A stretch of 64,000 bases of DNA, taken from contig NZ_JACZKG010000028.1 in assembly GCF_014860165.1 (NCBI RefSeq), positions 1 to 64,000 on the forward strand, given 5' to 3'. The notes below the pieces were generated by a model. The model had not been told where the DNA came from, made no database searches, and saw only the letters and a list, made by a program, of their open reading frames with translations. Of this stretch, positions 32,466 to 42,734 are shown in pieces (position 1 is the first letter of the stretch; every line of letters begins with the position of its first letter). This DNA comes from Devosia sp. Lineage in GTDB: Bacteria > Pseudomonadota > Alphaproteobacteria > Rhizobiales > Devosiaceae. A program made the translations under genes and the position numbers.

Positions 32466-33182
32466 ATGACCGAATTCCTGTTCCGCGACGACAGCTACCT
32501 GCCTTCGACAGAGGCCCGGGTGGTGGAGGTCACGGCGGATGGCGGCATCGTGCTGGATCGGACGGTGTTCTATGCCGCATCGGGCGGGCAACCAGGCGAC
32601 CACGGGTCGATCATGCAAGCGGATGGCAGCGTGATTGCCATCGCGACCGCCGTACACCCGGAGGGTGACAAGACACGCATCGTGCATATGCCGGTGGAGG
32701 CGCAGGGCTCGCCAACAGTCGGCGAATTGGTGACGGCCACGATCGACTGGGACCGTCGCTACCGGCTGATGCGCATGCATACGGCGCTGCATCTGCTGTC
32801 GGTGGTATTCCCGTTTCCGGTGACCGGCGGCTCGGTGGGCGAGGACAAGGGCCGGCTCGATTTCGACATGCCGGAGGTGCCAGGTGACCTTGCGGGGCTG
32901 GAGGCCAAGCTCAACGAGATGGTCGCGGGCGACCATGCGGTGACGCAGGAGTGGATTACCGACGCCGAAATGGCCGCCAATCCGGACCTGATCAAGACCA
33001 TGAACGTCAAGCCGCCCATGGGCCAGGGCCGCGTGCGGCTGATCCGCATCGGCGACGTGGACCTGCAGCCTTGCGGGGGCACGCATGTGTGCAATACGCA
33101 GGAAATCGGCAGGCTTGCTCTCGGCAAGATCGAGAAAAAGGGCAAGCAGAACAGGCGCGTAAGCCTGGTGTTTGCCAACTAG
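32466..33182 (+). CDS. Alanyl-tRNA editing protein, AlaX family
   Basis: VLDRTVFYAASGGQPGDHGSI; RLMRMHTALHLLSVV; VDLQPCGGTHVCNTQEIG. Confidence 0.92.
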   Translation: MTEFLFRDDSYLPSTEARVVEVTADGGIVLDRTVFYAASGGQPGDHGSIMQADGSVIAIATAVHPEGDKTRIVHMPVEAQGSPTVGELVTATIDWDRRYRLMRMHTALHLLSVVFPFPVTGGSVGEDKGRLDFDMPEVPGDLAGLEAKLNEMVAGDHAVTQEWITDAEMAANPDLIKTMNVKPPMGQGRVRLIRIGDVDLQPCGGTHVCNTQEIGRLALGKIEKKGKQNRRVSLVFAN

Positions 33183-33188
33183 ATTCCG

Positions 33189-34265
33189 CTACCGTACCGG
33201 CGCGGCGTAGAGCAGTCCGCCATTGCCCCAGAGGGCATTCTGCCCGCGCAGCAGCGCGGCGCCGGTCTGCGGGCCGAAATGGCGGTCGTAGAGCTCGCCG
33301 TAATTGCCGACGGCGCGGAGCACATCGGCCATGAAGGACGGCGTCAGGCCCAGCGCCGTGCCGAAATCGCCATCCACACCCAGGATGCGACGCACGGCCG
33401 GCGTGCGGGCTGCGAGCAGGGAATCGACGTTGAGCTGCGTGATGCCGACTTCCTCAGCGTTGATCAGGGTGAACAGCGTCCAGCGCACGATGTTGAACCA
33501 TTGCGTATCGCCTTCGCGCACCACCGGGCCCAACAGTTCCTTGGAAATGCGCTCCGGCAGGATGCGATGGGCTGACGGATCGGGCAGTGCGCGGCGGATC
33601 GCCTGGAGCTGACGGCCGGAAGCTGAGACGACCTGGCAGAGACCCGCCTGATAGGCGACTGCCAGATCGGCCACGTCCTCATATGGGACCTCGGTATAGC
33701 TCGCCTGGTTGGTGAAGAAGAACTCGGCGACGCGCTCAAGCTCCTCGCCGCCATCGATGATGCAGACGCTGATATTGTCGAGTTCAAAAGCGGAGACCAC
33801 CCCCATCGACTGGGGCACCAGGAATGCCTGGCCATCGAAGAACGCCGTGCCGGTATAGGCGGCGCCGTACAGGGTGTCGCGACGCTGGGTCCAGGGGCCA
33901 CTGCGCGTCAACACGTCGACCATGCCGGTCTGCAATGGCGCGAAACGCGCCTCGCCGCGCAGCGAGCGGAATTCTATCTTGTCTGCATCGCCAAGTACGG
34001 CGGCCGCGATGCCGCGGCAAAGATCAACGTCAAAGCCCGACCAGCGGCCCTCACCATCCTGCTGGGCAAAGCCGGGAAGCGGATTGGTCGCCCCGCAGAT
34101 GAGGAAGCCACGATCGCGCACCGTCTGCAGCGTCTGCGCGCCGGCCGGTACAGTGGCAAGCGTCAACGTGCAGGCAAGGCCTGCCACCAACGGCAGCAAT
34201 CGCTTGAAAAAACGTGTCAAATCGGGTGGCTTCCCTGCCTTGCGCTCACATATTGGCAGCCGCAT
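33189..34265 (-). CDS. Amino-acid ABC transporter substrate-binding protein (second AapJ-like)
   Basis: VRDRGFLICGATNPLPGFAQQDGEGRWSGFDVDLCRGIAAAVLGD; RKWT-like motif replaced by TRSGPWTQRRD; C-term GNYGELYDRHFGPQTG. Confidence 0.9.
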   Translation of the reverse strand: MRLPICERKAGKPPDLTRFFKRLLPLVAGLACTLTLATVPAGAQTLQTVRDRGFLICGATNPLPGFAQQDGEGRWSGFDVDLCRGIAAAVLGDADKIEFRSLRGEARFAPLQTGMVDVLTRSGPWTQRRDTLYGAAYTGTAFFDGQAFLVPQSMGVVSAFELDNISVCIIDGGEELERVAEFFFTNQASYTEVPYEDVADLAVAYQAGLCQVVSASGRQLQAIRRALPDPSAHRILPERISKELLGPVVREGDTQWFNIVRWTLFTLINAEEVGITQLNVDSLLAARTPAVRRILGVDGDFGTALGLTPSFMADVLRAVGNYGELYDRHFGPQTGAALLRGQNALWGNGGLLYAAPVR

Positions 34266-34332
34266 AGACCGGGTCAAGCCGGGAAGCGGATTGCCCTGTG
34301 CATTATCCCGCCAGGGCAATCCGGCTGCAGCC

Positions 34333-35133
34333 TCAGTGAAGAATCTGGCTGAGGAAGAGCTTGGTGCGTTCGTGCTGCGGGTTGGAGAAGAACGCCTCGG
34401 GTTCGTTCTGCTCGATGATCTGCCCCTGATCCATGAAGATGACGCGATTTGCCACCTGGCGCGCGAAGCCCATTTCGTGGGTCACGCAGATCATGGTCAT
34501 GCCTTCTTCCGCCAGGGAAATCATGACCTCGAGCACTTCTTTGACCATTTCCGGATCGAGAGCCGAGGTGGGTTCGTCGAACAGCATGATCTTGGGCTGC
34601 ATGCAGAGCGAGCGAGCGATCGCCACGCGCTGCTGCTGGCCGCCGGAAAGCTGGCCGGGATATTTGAGGGCCTGTTCGGGGATCTTGACGCGTTCGAGAT
34701 AGTGCATGGCGGTCGCCTCGGCCTCGGCCTTGGGAATACCGCGGACCCAGATCGGCGCCAGGGTCAGATTTTCGAGGATGGTCAGGTGCGGGAACAGGTT
34801 GAAGTGCTGGAACACCATGCCCACTTCGCGGCGCACCTCGTCGATGCGCTTGAGGTCGGCGGTCAGCTCCGTTCCGTTGACGATGATCTGGCCTTCCTGA
34901 TGCTCCTCGAGCCGATTGATGCAGCGGATGAGCGTCGACTTGCCGGAGCCAGAGGGACCGGCGATGACGATGCGCTCACCCTCCATCACCTTGAGGTTGA
35001 TGTCGCGCAGCACATGGAAGTCGGAATACCACTTGTGCATGCCGATGACTTCGATCGCCACGTTGGTCGACGACACCTTCATGTGAGACGTGTCCACCGG
35101 ACGATCGACGGTAGTTTCGGAAACCTGAGACAT
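34333..35133 (-). CDS. aapP: General L-amino acid ABC transporter ATP-binding protein
   Basis: [50 protein letters not shown]. Confidence 0.95.
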   Translation of the reverse strand: MSQVSETTVDRPVDTSHMKVSSTNVAIEVIGMHKWYSDFHVLRDINLKVMEGERIVIAGPSGSGKSTLIRCINRLEEHQEGQIIVNGTELTADLKRIDEVRREVGMVFQHFNLFPHLTILENLTLAPIWVRGIPKAEAEATAMHYLERVKIPEQALKYPGQLSGGQQQRVAIARSLCMQPKIMLFDEPTSALDPEMVKEVLEVMISLAEEGMTMICVTHEMGFARQVANRVIFMDQGQIIEQNEPEAFFSNPQHERTKLFLSQILH

Positions 35134-35138
35134 TGGAA

Positions 35139-36266
35139 CTACCTCTTGTAGCCAGTATTGAGACGGCGCTCCATGTACATGGAGTAGCGCGACATGCCGA
35201 AGCAGAAGACCCAGAACACCATGGCTGCAAACAGATAGCCGGTGGTGGCTGTATTGGCGGACTGCCATTCGAGAGCGGTATCGTTTTTGGTCTTCACCGC
35301 CTCGAGCAGGTCCTTCATGCCCACGATGTAGACGAGCGACGTATCCTTGAAGAGCGAGATGAAGTTATTCACGATGCCCGGGATCACGTGCTTGAGGGCC
35401 TGCGGCAGGATGATGAAATACATCCGCTGCCAGTAGCCGAGGCCGAGCGACGCGCCGGCCTCGTATTGCCCGCGCGGAATGGCCTGGAGGCCGCCGCGCA
35501 CCACTTCGGCCATATAGGCCGAGGTGAAGAGTGTAACACCCACCAAGGCCCTGAGCAGCTTATCCACCGTCGTGCCCTGCGGCATGAACAGCGGCAGCAT
35601 GATCGAGGCCATGAAGAGAATGGTGATCAGCGGCACGGCCCGGATGAGCTCGATGAAGGCGATGCAGAGCGTCTTGATGACCGGCATCTTGGATTGCCGC
35701 CCCAGCGCCAGGATGATGCCCAACGGAAAGGAGCAGGATATGCCGACTACCGAGATGATCAGCGTGACCAGCAGGCCACCCCACTTTTCGGTCGGAATCG
35801 GCTTGAGGCCGAATACGCCGCCGGCCAGCAGGAAATAGCTGACGACGGGGAAGACCAGCAGGAACAGCACGGCATTGGTGCGCTTGAACGGCACCTTGGG
35901 GATCAACAGCGGAATGAGCAGCAGAGCGCCCAGGGCAAAGACGATGTTGGGACGCCATTGCTCGGGGATGTCGTAGAAGCCGTAGATGAAGAACTCCATC
36001 TCGCTGCTGATATAGGCCCAGCAGGCGCCGGCATTTTCCAGGCGGCATTCCTCGACGGTGCCGCCGGGACCAACGGCATGGCCGATGAAGAAGTTGTAGA
36101 GCGGCGGCACGATCCAGACCAGGAAGACCAGCCCAAGAATGGTCAGCACGCCATCCAGGGGGGTGGCGAACAGGTTCTTGCGAAACCAGGCCCCTACCCC
36201 GCTGGTGTTGATCGGCGCCGGTTTGGACGGGACCATGTCTGCACGAACGAATCCAAAATCTGTCAT
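35139..36266 (-). CDS. aapM: General L-amino acid ABC transporter permease AapM
   Basis: [39 protein letters not shown] (EAA loop); 375 aa. Confidence 0.93.
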   Translation of the reverse strand: MTDFGFVRADMVPSKPAPINTSGVGAWFRKNLFATPLDGVLTILGLVFLVWIVPPLYNFFIGHAVGPGGTVEECRLENAGACWAYISSEMEFFIYGFYDIPEQWRPNIVFALGALLLIPLLIPKVPFKRTNAVLFLLVFPVVSYFLLAGGVFGLKPIPTEKWGGLLVTLIISVVGISCSFPLGIILALGRQSKMPVIKTLCIAFIELIRAVPLITILFMASIMLPLFMPQGTTVDKLLRALVGVTLFTSAYMAEVVRGGLQAIPRGQYEAGASLGLGYWQRMYFIILPQALKHVIPGIVNNFISLFKDTSLVYIVGMKDLLEAVKTKNDTALEWQSANTATTGYLFAAMVFWVFCFGMSRYSMYMERRLNTGYKR

Positions 36267-36275
36267 GGCGAGTTC

Positions 36276-37814
36276 CTACCGCTCCACCAGGCTGACGCGG
36301 GCATTGTACCAGTTCATGATCGCCGAGGTCAGCAGAGACAGGGTGAGATAGACCAGCATCACCATCGCAATGCATTCGATGGCGCGGCCGGTCTGGTTAA
36401 GTGACGTACCTGCAAAGACGTTGACCAGTTCGGGATAGCCGATGGCGGCGCCAAGCGAGGAGTTCTTGGTGAGATTGAGATACTGGCTGGTCAGCGGCGG
36501 GATGATGACCCGCATGGCCTGCGGCACGACCACGAGGCGAAGCCGGTCACCGTCCTTGAGACCCAGCGACTGCGCCGCCTCTGTCTGCCCGCGGCTCACG
36601 GCCTGGATGCCACCGCGGACGGTTTCGGCGATGAACGCCGCCGTATAGATGGTCAGGCCAAAGGCGAGCGCCACGAATTCCGGGGGCAATTGCAGGCCAC
36701 CCACGAAGTTGAACCGCTGCAGCACCGGCACCTCGAAGACGAGGGTGGCACCGGTGAGCCAGTAGACCAGGCCCGGCACGCCGAGCGCGATCAGCACCAG
36801 CAGGGCGAGCGGGAAACGCGCTTCGCTGGGGGGGCGTGAAAGCGCGCCCACATAGCCGACGCGGGCAATGGTGAGCGCGATCATGGCGCTGAGGACCGAC
36901 ACCAGCAGGGAGGGCACCCAGGCGAACATGGCGCCGACTATGGTGTCGAGCAGCACGAAGGCGATCAGGAAGGTCAGCACTCCCCTCGAAATGGCCGCGA
37001 ACCGCGTTAGCGAAAATGCGGCCAGCACGACTGCGACAACAGCTGCGACTAGGGGCGCATGCGACAGGGGGAAAGCCACGCTGAACAGTATGAACAGCGC
37101 AGTGAAGGCTACGAGGAAGGTGACGCATGCATCGGCCACTTTGCCGGCCAGCACGACCTCGCGCGGATATTTTCCGGTCAGGGTACGGACCCGCGTCGCC
37201 CAGATGCCCAGCGCGATGGCGCCGGCAAGCGCAAGGCCGAAGGTCACCAGCACCCAGGTGAATTCCTGGTCCGGCGTGGGTCGCGGCACCATCAGGCCAC
37301 GCTGGTTGATGAAGATGTCGAGTGGCAAAGCCAGCGATTCGCGCACGGCGGGCATCGCCTTGAGAACGGCGAAATACCAGAAGAAGAGCTGCAGCAGCAG
37401 CGGGATGTTGCGGATCGTCTCGATGTAGATCGTCGCCAACCGCGCCACGATGAAGTTGCTGGAAAGGCGCGCTATGCCGATGGTGAAACCGAGCATGGTT
37501 GCCAGGATGATGCCGATGAAGGCGACCAGCAGCGTATTGGTGATGCCGACGAGAAATGCTTCCCAATAATAGGACCCGCGCGACCATGGCAGCAGGGAGA
37601 AGCTGATATCGAAGCCTGCGGTCTTCCACAGGAAGTCAAAGCCGGTCGTCTTGTTCTGCGCTGCAAGATTTGTCGCAGTGTTGCCAACGATCCAGGCAAT
37701 GAACGTCACCAGCAGGACGGCGACGACGACCTGGTAGATGATGCCGCGGATTACCGGGTCGTTATAGAATGCAACCCTGGGGGCCGCAGCGGGCCCCGTA
37801 TCAAGTGTGGTCAT
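36276..37814 (-). CDS. aapQ: General L-amino acid ABC transporter permease AapQ, unusually long
   Basis: 512 aa; ETIRNIPLLLQLFFWYF, ETVRGGIQAVSRGQTEAAQSLGLKDGDRLRLVVVPQAMRVI; extra hydrophobic block between them. Confidence 0.92.
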   Translation of the reverse strand: MTTLDTGPAAAPRVAFYNDPVIRGIIYQVVVAVLLVTFIAWIVGNTATNLAAQNKTTGFDFLWKTAGFDISFSLLPWSRGSYYWEAFLVGITNTLLVAFIGIILATMLGFTIGIARLSSNFIVARLATIYIETIRNIPLLLQLFFWYFAVLKAMPAVRESLALPLDIFINQRGLMVPRPTPDQEFTWVLVTFGLALAGAIALGIWATRVRTLTGKYPREVVLAGKVADACVTFLVAFTALFILFSVAFPLSHAPLVAAVVAVVLAAFSLTRFAAISRGVLTFLIAFVLLDTIVGAMFAWVPSLLVSVLSAMIALTIARVGYVGALSRPPSEARFPLALLVLIALGVPGLVYWLTGATLVFEVPVLQRFNFVGGLQLPPEFVALAFGLTIYTAAFIAETVRGGIQAVSRGQTEAAQSLGLKDGDRLRLVVVPQAMRVIIPPLTSQYLNLTKNSSLGAAIGYPELVNVFAGTSLNQTGRAIECIAMVMLVYLTLSLLTSAIMNWYNARVSLVER

Positions 37815-37886
37815 GTTACAGATGTCCCCGGGCCGTAACGGCCGTTCCACGCGTCTCTGCGATGCAAAGAGCGACGGAACAGAAGC

Positions 37887-37915
37887 GCCCGGCACTCCAC
37901 TGGGGAGCGCCGGGC
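37887..37915 (-). terminator. Hairpin in aapJ-aapQ intergenic region (partial terminator or mRNA-stabilising stem)
   Basis: Minus strand GCCCGGCGCTCC-CCAGT-GGAGTGCCGGGC followed by GCTTCTGTT. Confidence 0.55.
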
Positions 37916-37925
37916 CTTGTTCAGT

Positions 37926-38942
37926 TTAGCGGATCGGCGGAGCGTACTGGATGCCGCCGTCGCGCCACAGGGCGTTCAGACCACGCTCAAGTCCGATCGG
38001 GGTTGCCGGACCAACGTTGCGCTCATACGATTCGGCATAGTTGCCGACGAGCTTGACGATCTGGTAGGCCCAGTCCTTGGTCAGGCCGAGCGGGGTACCA
38101 AAATCACCTTCGACGCCGAGCAGGCGCTTGATGGCCGGGTTGTCCGAGCCGAGCATCTCGTCAACATTGGCCGAGCTCACGCCCAGTTCCTCAGCTTCGA
38201 GCAGTGCGAAATAGGTCCAGCGGGCAATGTTGAACCAGGCGGAGTCACCGGCGCGGACCACAGGACCGAGCGGCTCCTTGGAGATGATTTCCGGCAGGAT
38301 GATATGATCATCCGGAACGGCGAACTTGGAGCGTTCAGCGGCCAGGGCCGAGGAGTCAGTGGTGTACACGTCGCAGCGGCCGTCTTCGTAGGCCTTCACG
38401 ACTTCGTCCTGGTCGACGAACACAACGGTGTTGAACTCGAGGTTATTGGCGGCGAAGTAGTCGGCCGCGTTCAGCTCGGTGGTGGTGCCCGATTCGATGC
38501 AGATGGCGGCGCCGCTCAGGTCGAGGGCAGAAGCAATGCCATCGGCCTTGCGGACCATGAAGCCCTGGCCATCATAGAACATGGTGCCCACGAAGCTGAT
38601 GCCGAGCTGCGTATCGCGGCTCATGGTCCAGGTGGTGGTGCGCGACAGAACGTCGATTTCGCCGGCGGAGAGGGCGGTGAAGCGCTCCTGGCTGGTCAGC
38701 GAGGTATAGCGAACGGCGTCGGCGTCATTGAAGATGGCGGCGGCCAGAGCGCGGCAGTAGTCGACTTCGAGGCCGGTCCACACGTTGTTGGAATCGGGAG
38801 CGGAGAAGCCCGGCACACCGCCGGTGACACCGCACTGCACGTAGCCCTTGGCCTTCACGTCATCGAGAATGGCCGCCTGTGCCGTCGTCGCCGCGAGGCC
38901 CAGCGAGGCCGCGAGAGCGATCGTTACGAGCGTTTTTTGCAT
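37926..38942 (-). CDS. aapJ: General L-amino acid ABC transporter substrate-binding protein AapJ
   Basis: VKAKGYVQCGVTGGVPGFSAPDSNNVWTGLEVDYCRALAAAIFNDADAVRYTSLTSQERFTALSAGEIDVLSRTTTWTMSRD. Confidence 0.95.
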   Translation of the reverse strand: MQKTLVTIALAASLGLAATTAQAAILDDVKAKGYVQCGVTGGVPGFSAPDSNNVWTGLEVDYCRALAAAIFNDADAVRYTSLTSQERFTALSAGEIDVLSRTTTWTMSRDTQLGISFVGTMFYDGQGFMVRKADGIASALDLSGAAICIESGTTTELNAADYFAANNLEFNTVVFVDQDEVVKAYEDGRCDVYTTDSSALAAERSKFAVPDDHIILPEIISKEPLGPVVRAGDSAWFNIARWTYFALLEAEELGVSSANVDEMLGSDNPAIKRLLGVEGDFGTPLGLTKDWAYQIVKLVGNYAESYERNVGPATPIGLERGLNALWRDGGIQYAPPIR

Positions 38943-39167
38943 TGATATTGCCTTTTGTTTCCTGACCCTGTGTCCCGGAGCTCATCAGGCACTAGAGCCA
39001 GCGTCCCCGGTGGCACCGCCGCCTTTGTGTGGCGGTTGTGATGCTGCTAAGCATGCAAGCGTCTATTGAACCGTGCGTCAAGGGCTGATGGGCGCATGGG
39101 ACAGCAAACCTGTCGCTTATTTAGACACACATACCCAGTTGACCGGATTTTGGGCATAGAGCTTAGT

Positions 39168-40355
39168 ATGATTGACAATAAAAGCGGCAGCATTGCCGCC
39201 CCTTCCGTGGAAACAGTGCTGACCCACTCTGGCCGCGAGCCCGATGACCAGTTTGGTTTCGTCAACACGCCGGTTTATCGCGGCTCGACAATCCTGTTCA
39301 AAACGCTGGATGATATCGAGGCGCAGCAGCAGCGCTTTCTCTATGGCCGTGCCGGTAACCCCACGACCGAAGGTGTCGAGGCCATCGTTACTGAGCTCGA
39401 AGGGGCGTATCGCACGCGCCTGGTGCCGTCTGGCCTGGCGGCCATCACCATTGCGCTGCTCAGCTGCGTCAAGGCCGGCGATGACGTGCTCATCAGCGAC
39501 AGCGCCTATGAACCGGGCCGCGTGTTCAGCGACGGTTTCCTCGCGCGCATGGGCGTGACGGCGCGCTACTACGACCCGCGAATCGGGGCCGGCCTGGCCG
39601 ATCTGATGCAGCCCAATACCAGGGCGGTCCTGGCGGAAAGTCCGGGATCGCTGACCTTTGAGGTGCAGGACATTCCGGCGCTGGCCAGGGCGGCTCATGC
39701 CGGAGGCGCCAGGCTGATTGTCGACAATTCCTGGGCCAGCCCGCTCTATCACCGGCCCCTGGCGCTGGGTGCGGATCTGGTGGTGCATGCCGGCACCAAG
39801 ATGTTCGTCGGCCATTCGGACGCCTTTGCGGGCACCATATCGACCACCGAGGCCGCCTGGCCGGAAGTGGAGCGGACCCGCGCGCATCTGGGCTTCTTCA
39901 CCTCGGGCGACGACGCGTTCCTCGTGGCGCGCGGCTTGCGGACACTGGCGATCCGCATGAAGGAACACCAGGCGCGGGCGCTAGCCATCGCAACATGGCT
40001 GGAGCAGCAGGACGAAGTGGTGCAAGTGCTGCACCCTGCCCTGCCCAGCCATCCGGACCACGCCTTGTGGAAGCGGGACTTTACCGGGTCGGGGAGCCTG
40101 TTCAGCGTGCTGCTGGCCCCTGCCCCGCGGGCTTCAGTCGCGGCATTCGTGGATGGGCTGAAGCTCTTCTCCATGGGTTATTCCTGGGGCGGGTTCGAGA
40201 GCCTCTGCCTGCCGGTTAGGCTGGGGAAGAACCGCACCGCCCGACCGTGGACGGCCGAAGGAAACCTCTTCCGCCTGCATGTCGGGCTGGAAGGGATCGA
40301 CGATCTCAGGGCCGATCTCGCGGCGGCGATCGAACGCTATGCCCGGGCGCGCTGA
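39168..40355 (+). CDS. metC: Cystathionine beta-lyase
   Basis: LTHSGREPDDQFGFVNTPVYRGSTILF; YGRAGNPTTEGVEAIVTELE; VDNSWASPLYHRPLALGADLVVHAGTKMFVGHSDA. Confidence 0.94.
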   Translation: MIDNKSGSIAAPSVETVLTHSGREPDDQFGFVNTPVYRGSTILFKTLDDIEAQQQRFLYGRAGNPTTEGVEAIVTELEGAYRTRLVPSGLAAITIALLSCVKAGDDVLISDSAYEPGRVFSDGFLARMGVTARYYDPRIGAGLADLMQPNTRAVLAESPGSLTFEVQDIPALARAAHAGGARLIVDNSWASPLYHRPLALGADLVVHAGTKMFVGHSDAFAGTISTTEAAWPEVERTRAHLGFFTSGDDAFLVARGLRTLAIRMKEHQARALAIATWLEQQDEVVQVLHPALPSHPDHALWKRDFTGSGSLFSVLLAPAPRASVAAFVDGLKLFSMGYSWGGFESLCLPVRLGKNRTARPWTAEGNLFRLHVGLEGIDDLRADLAAAIERYARAR

Positions 40356-40541
40356 ATGGCACGCGCGTGATGGCGTCGAGCGGGCGCGCCACGTTGCGCC
40401 CGTGAGGCCCAACGGCCGGCGTTTGGTGAGATCGAACAGGTGTGTTTCCGGGATAAGCGGCCCCGCCCCGTCAATAGTGTCCACAGCCGCATCGGGCTGC
40501 TTGCCCTTTGGAACCGAACACGGTAACGGAATGGGCGATCT

Positions 40542-40618
40542 CGGAGTGTAGCTCAGCCTGGTAGAGCACCGGTTTTGGGAACCGGGGGTCCAAAGTTCGA
40601 ATCTTTGTACTCCGACCA
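40542..40618 (+). tRNA. tRNA-Pro (TGG), CCA encoded
   Basis: CGGAGTGTAGCTCAGCCTGGTAGAGCACCGGTTTTGGGAACCGGGGGTCCAAAGTTCGAATCTTTGTACTCCGACCA. Confidence 0.97.
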
Positions 40619-40658
40619 TCGCATCTTAAGCGTAAGCGCATCGTGTTGAGGACCTTGC

Positions 40659-40964
40659 ATGACCGCCCGTATCTACCGCCCGGCCCGTAACGCCATGCAG
40701 TCGGGCAAAGGCAAGTCCAAAAGCTGGATACTGGTGCACGAGCTGGCTGAGTCCAAGAGCATCGATCCCCTGATGGGCTATACGACTTCGGGCGACACCC
40801 GCCAGCAGGTACGCCTGAGCTTCGACACCCAGGAAGAGGCAGAAGCCTATGCGCAGCGCAATGGCATTGCCTATTCGGTGCAGCCAGCGCATGACGCCAC
40901 GCCCAAACGCGTGAGCTATCCGGACAATTTCCGCGCCGATCGCAAGACTCCCTGGACGCATTGA
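40659..40964 (+). CDS. ETC complex I subunit (NDUFS4-like accessory protein)
   Basis: ARIYRPARNAMQSGKGKSKSWILVHE...DPLMGYTTSGDTRQQVRLSFDTQEEAEAYAQRNGIAYSV. Confidence 0.9.
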   Translation: MTARIYRPARNAMQSGKGKSKSWILVHELAESKSIDPLMGYTTSGDTRQQVRLSFDTQEEAEAYAQRNGIAYSVQPAHDATPKRVSYPDNFRADRKTPWTH

Positions 40965-40988
40965 CCCTGCTCCCACGTTGATTCCGCG

Positions 40989-41022
40989 AAGCGCCGCAAG
41001 CGATTGTGGCGCTTTTGTTTTT
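40989..41022 (+). terminator. Rho-independent terminator after the NDUFS4-like gene
   Basis: AAGCGCC-GCAAGCGATTGT-GGCGCTTTTGTTTTTT. Confidence 0.75.
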
Positions 41023-41033
41023 TGGAGCCGACC

Positions 41034-41777
41034 ATGGAACTGTCGCTGCTGATCGTGCTGGCCGGGGCCGCCGCCGCGGGATTTGCCCAGGGTGTTTCGG
41101 GCTTTGCCTTTTCGCTGGTGGCGTTGTCGGTCTGGGCCTGGGCGGTTGAACCGCAAATGGCCGCGCCGATGGCCGTGTTCGGAGCCCTCACCGGGCAACT
41201 GGTCGCCCTGCCCTGGGTCTGGCGCGGCTTCGACCTGCGCAAGCTGTTGCCCCTGGTGATTGGCGGGCTGATCGGCGTGCCGCTGGGGGCATTCCTGCTG
41301 CAATGGCTCGACCCGGTCCTGTTCCGCTTCAGCCTTGGCCTGTTTCTCCTGGTCTATTGCCCACTGATGCTGTTGCTGCCGGCGGACTTCAACTGGCCGC
41401 ATGGCGGGCGGCTCGCCGACGGTGCCTCCGGCTTTGCAGGAGGCGTGCTGGGCGGGTTGGCCGGAATATCCGGACCGGTGCCGACGCTGTGGACGACGCT
41501 GCGCGGCTGGGACAAGGACACCCAGCGCGGCGTGTTGCAGGCCTTCAATATCGCGATGCATATGGCAACCCTGACGGCCTACGCGCTATCAGGCGCCATT
41601 ACCGGCGAGACGCTGGTGATGTTCGCCTGGATAACCCCGGCGTTGGCAATTCCCGCAGTGCTGGGCGTCCTGCTGTTTCGCCGGCTGGCCACAAGGACAT
41701 TCCGCCGCCTGATTCTGCTGCTGCTCCTTGTGTCGGGGTTGACGCTGGTATGGGGTAGCGTGGCGCAGTGGCTGTAG
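41034..41777 (+). CDS. Sulfite exporter TauE/SafE family permease
   Basis: GAAAAGFAQGVSGFAFSLVALSVWAW; GGVLGGLAGISGPVPTLW; multi-TM. Confidence 0.87.
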   Translation: MELSLLIVLAGAAAAGFAQGVSGFAFSLVALSVWAWAVEPQMAAPMAVFGALTGQLVALPWVWRGFDLRKLLPLVIGGLIGVPLGAFLLQWLDPVLFRFSLGLFLLVYCPLMLLLPADFNWPHGGRLADGASGFAGGVLGGLAGISGPVPTLWTTLRGWDKDTQRGVLQAFNIAMHMATLTAYALSGAITGETLVMFAWITPALAIPAVLGVLLFRRLATRTFRRLILLLLLVSGLTLVWGSVAQWL

Positions 41778-41811
41778 TCGCGCCATACGTGCCGCCCACA
41801 GGAGAGCCACC

Positions 41812-42684
41812 ATGACGCTGATCGCCCGCCGCCTGCTCGCCGCCATCGGGTTCTCGCTCGGCCTGGTTTCCCTGCCCGCCTTGGCGGCGCCTGCAATGTG
41901 GGAGATACGCGACGATGACAGCACCATCTGGCTGTTCGGTTCGTTTCACGTCCTGCCCGAAGGTACGGCCTGGCGAACAGGCCTGTTCGATCGAGTACTG
42001 ACCGAAGCGGAGCAGGTGGTGTTCGAGGCGGACATACGACCCGCGGCCGTGGCGCAGATGGGCGCCGAGGCCTTCGTGCGCGGCGTCTATGTCGACGGCA
42101 CCATGCTGACCGACAGGCTGGACGACGCCGTCGAAAGCCTGTTGCGCGAGAAGGCCGCGGCGATCGGCCTGCCCATGGGCTCGATCCTGGCCATGCGGCC
42201 ATGGATGGCAACCAACACGATCACGATACAGGCCCTGGCCGCCGAAGGTTATCGTGCGGAAGGCGTTGAATTCGTGCTGCAACCCGACCTGCAGGAGGGG
42301 CGCCTCAGTTTTCTGGAGAGCGGCGGGCAGCAGCTTGACGTATTGGCCGGCGCCCCGGAGGACGAGCAAGTTGCCATGCTGGCAGCCACGCTCGAACAAC
42401 TCGAGGCGCTGCCCAAGCTGATGGACAAGATGCTCGACAGCTGGGTGGACGGCACGCCCGAGGCGTTGGGCGATCTGTTCCTCATGGAAATGGGTGGCTT
42501 CGAGGAGGCGTTCCTCGATCGTCTGATCTACCAGCGCAACCGCAACTGGATGGTGCCGCTTGAGGCGATGCTGGCCCAGAACCAGGAAAACCTGGTCGTC
42601 GTGGGCGCGGCGCATCTGATCGGAGCTGGCAGCGTGCTCGACCTGCTGGAGGACGCGGGCTACGAGGTTGAGCGCATTCAATAA
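41812..42684 (+). CDS. TraB/GumN family protein, secreted
   Basis: Signal peptide; MWEIRDDDSTIWLFGSFHVLPEGTAWR; C-term NLVVVGAAHLIGAGSVLDLLEDAGYEVERI. Confidence 0.88.
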   Translation: MTLIARRLLAAIGFSLGLVSLPALAAPAMWEIRDDDSTIWLFGSFHVLPEGTAWRTGLFDRVLTEAEQVVFEADIRPAAVAQMGAEAFVRGVYVDGTMLTDRLDDAVESLLREKAAAIGLPMGSILAMRPWMATNTITIQALAAEGYRAEGVEFVLQPDLQEGRLSFLESGGQQLDVLAGAPEDEQVAMLAATLEQLEALPKLMDKMLDSWVDGTPEALGDLFLMEMGGFEEAFLDRLIYQRNRNWMVPLEAMLAQNQENLVVVGAAHLIGAGSVLDLLEDAGYEVERIQ

Positions 42685-42685
42685 A

Positions 42686-42707
42686 AAGGGCGCCATGCGG
42701 CGCCCTT
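42686..42707. terminator. Bidirectional terminator between convergent genes
   Basis: AAGGGCGCC-ATGC-GGCGCCCTT flanked by an A-run (left) and T-rich end (right). Confidence 0.75.
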
Positions 42708-42734
42708 CTGCGTGCGGCTATGGTGCGATCGCGA

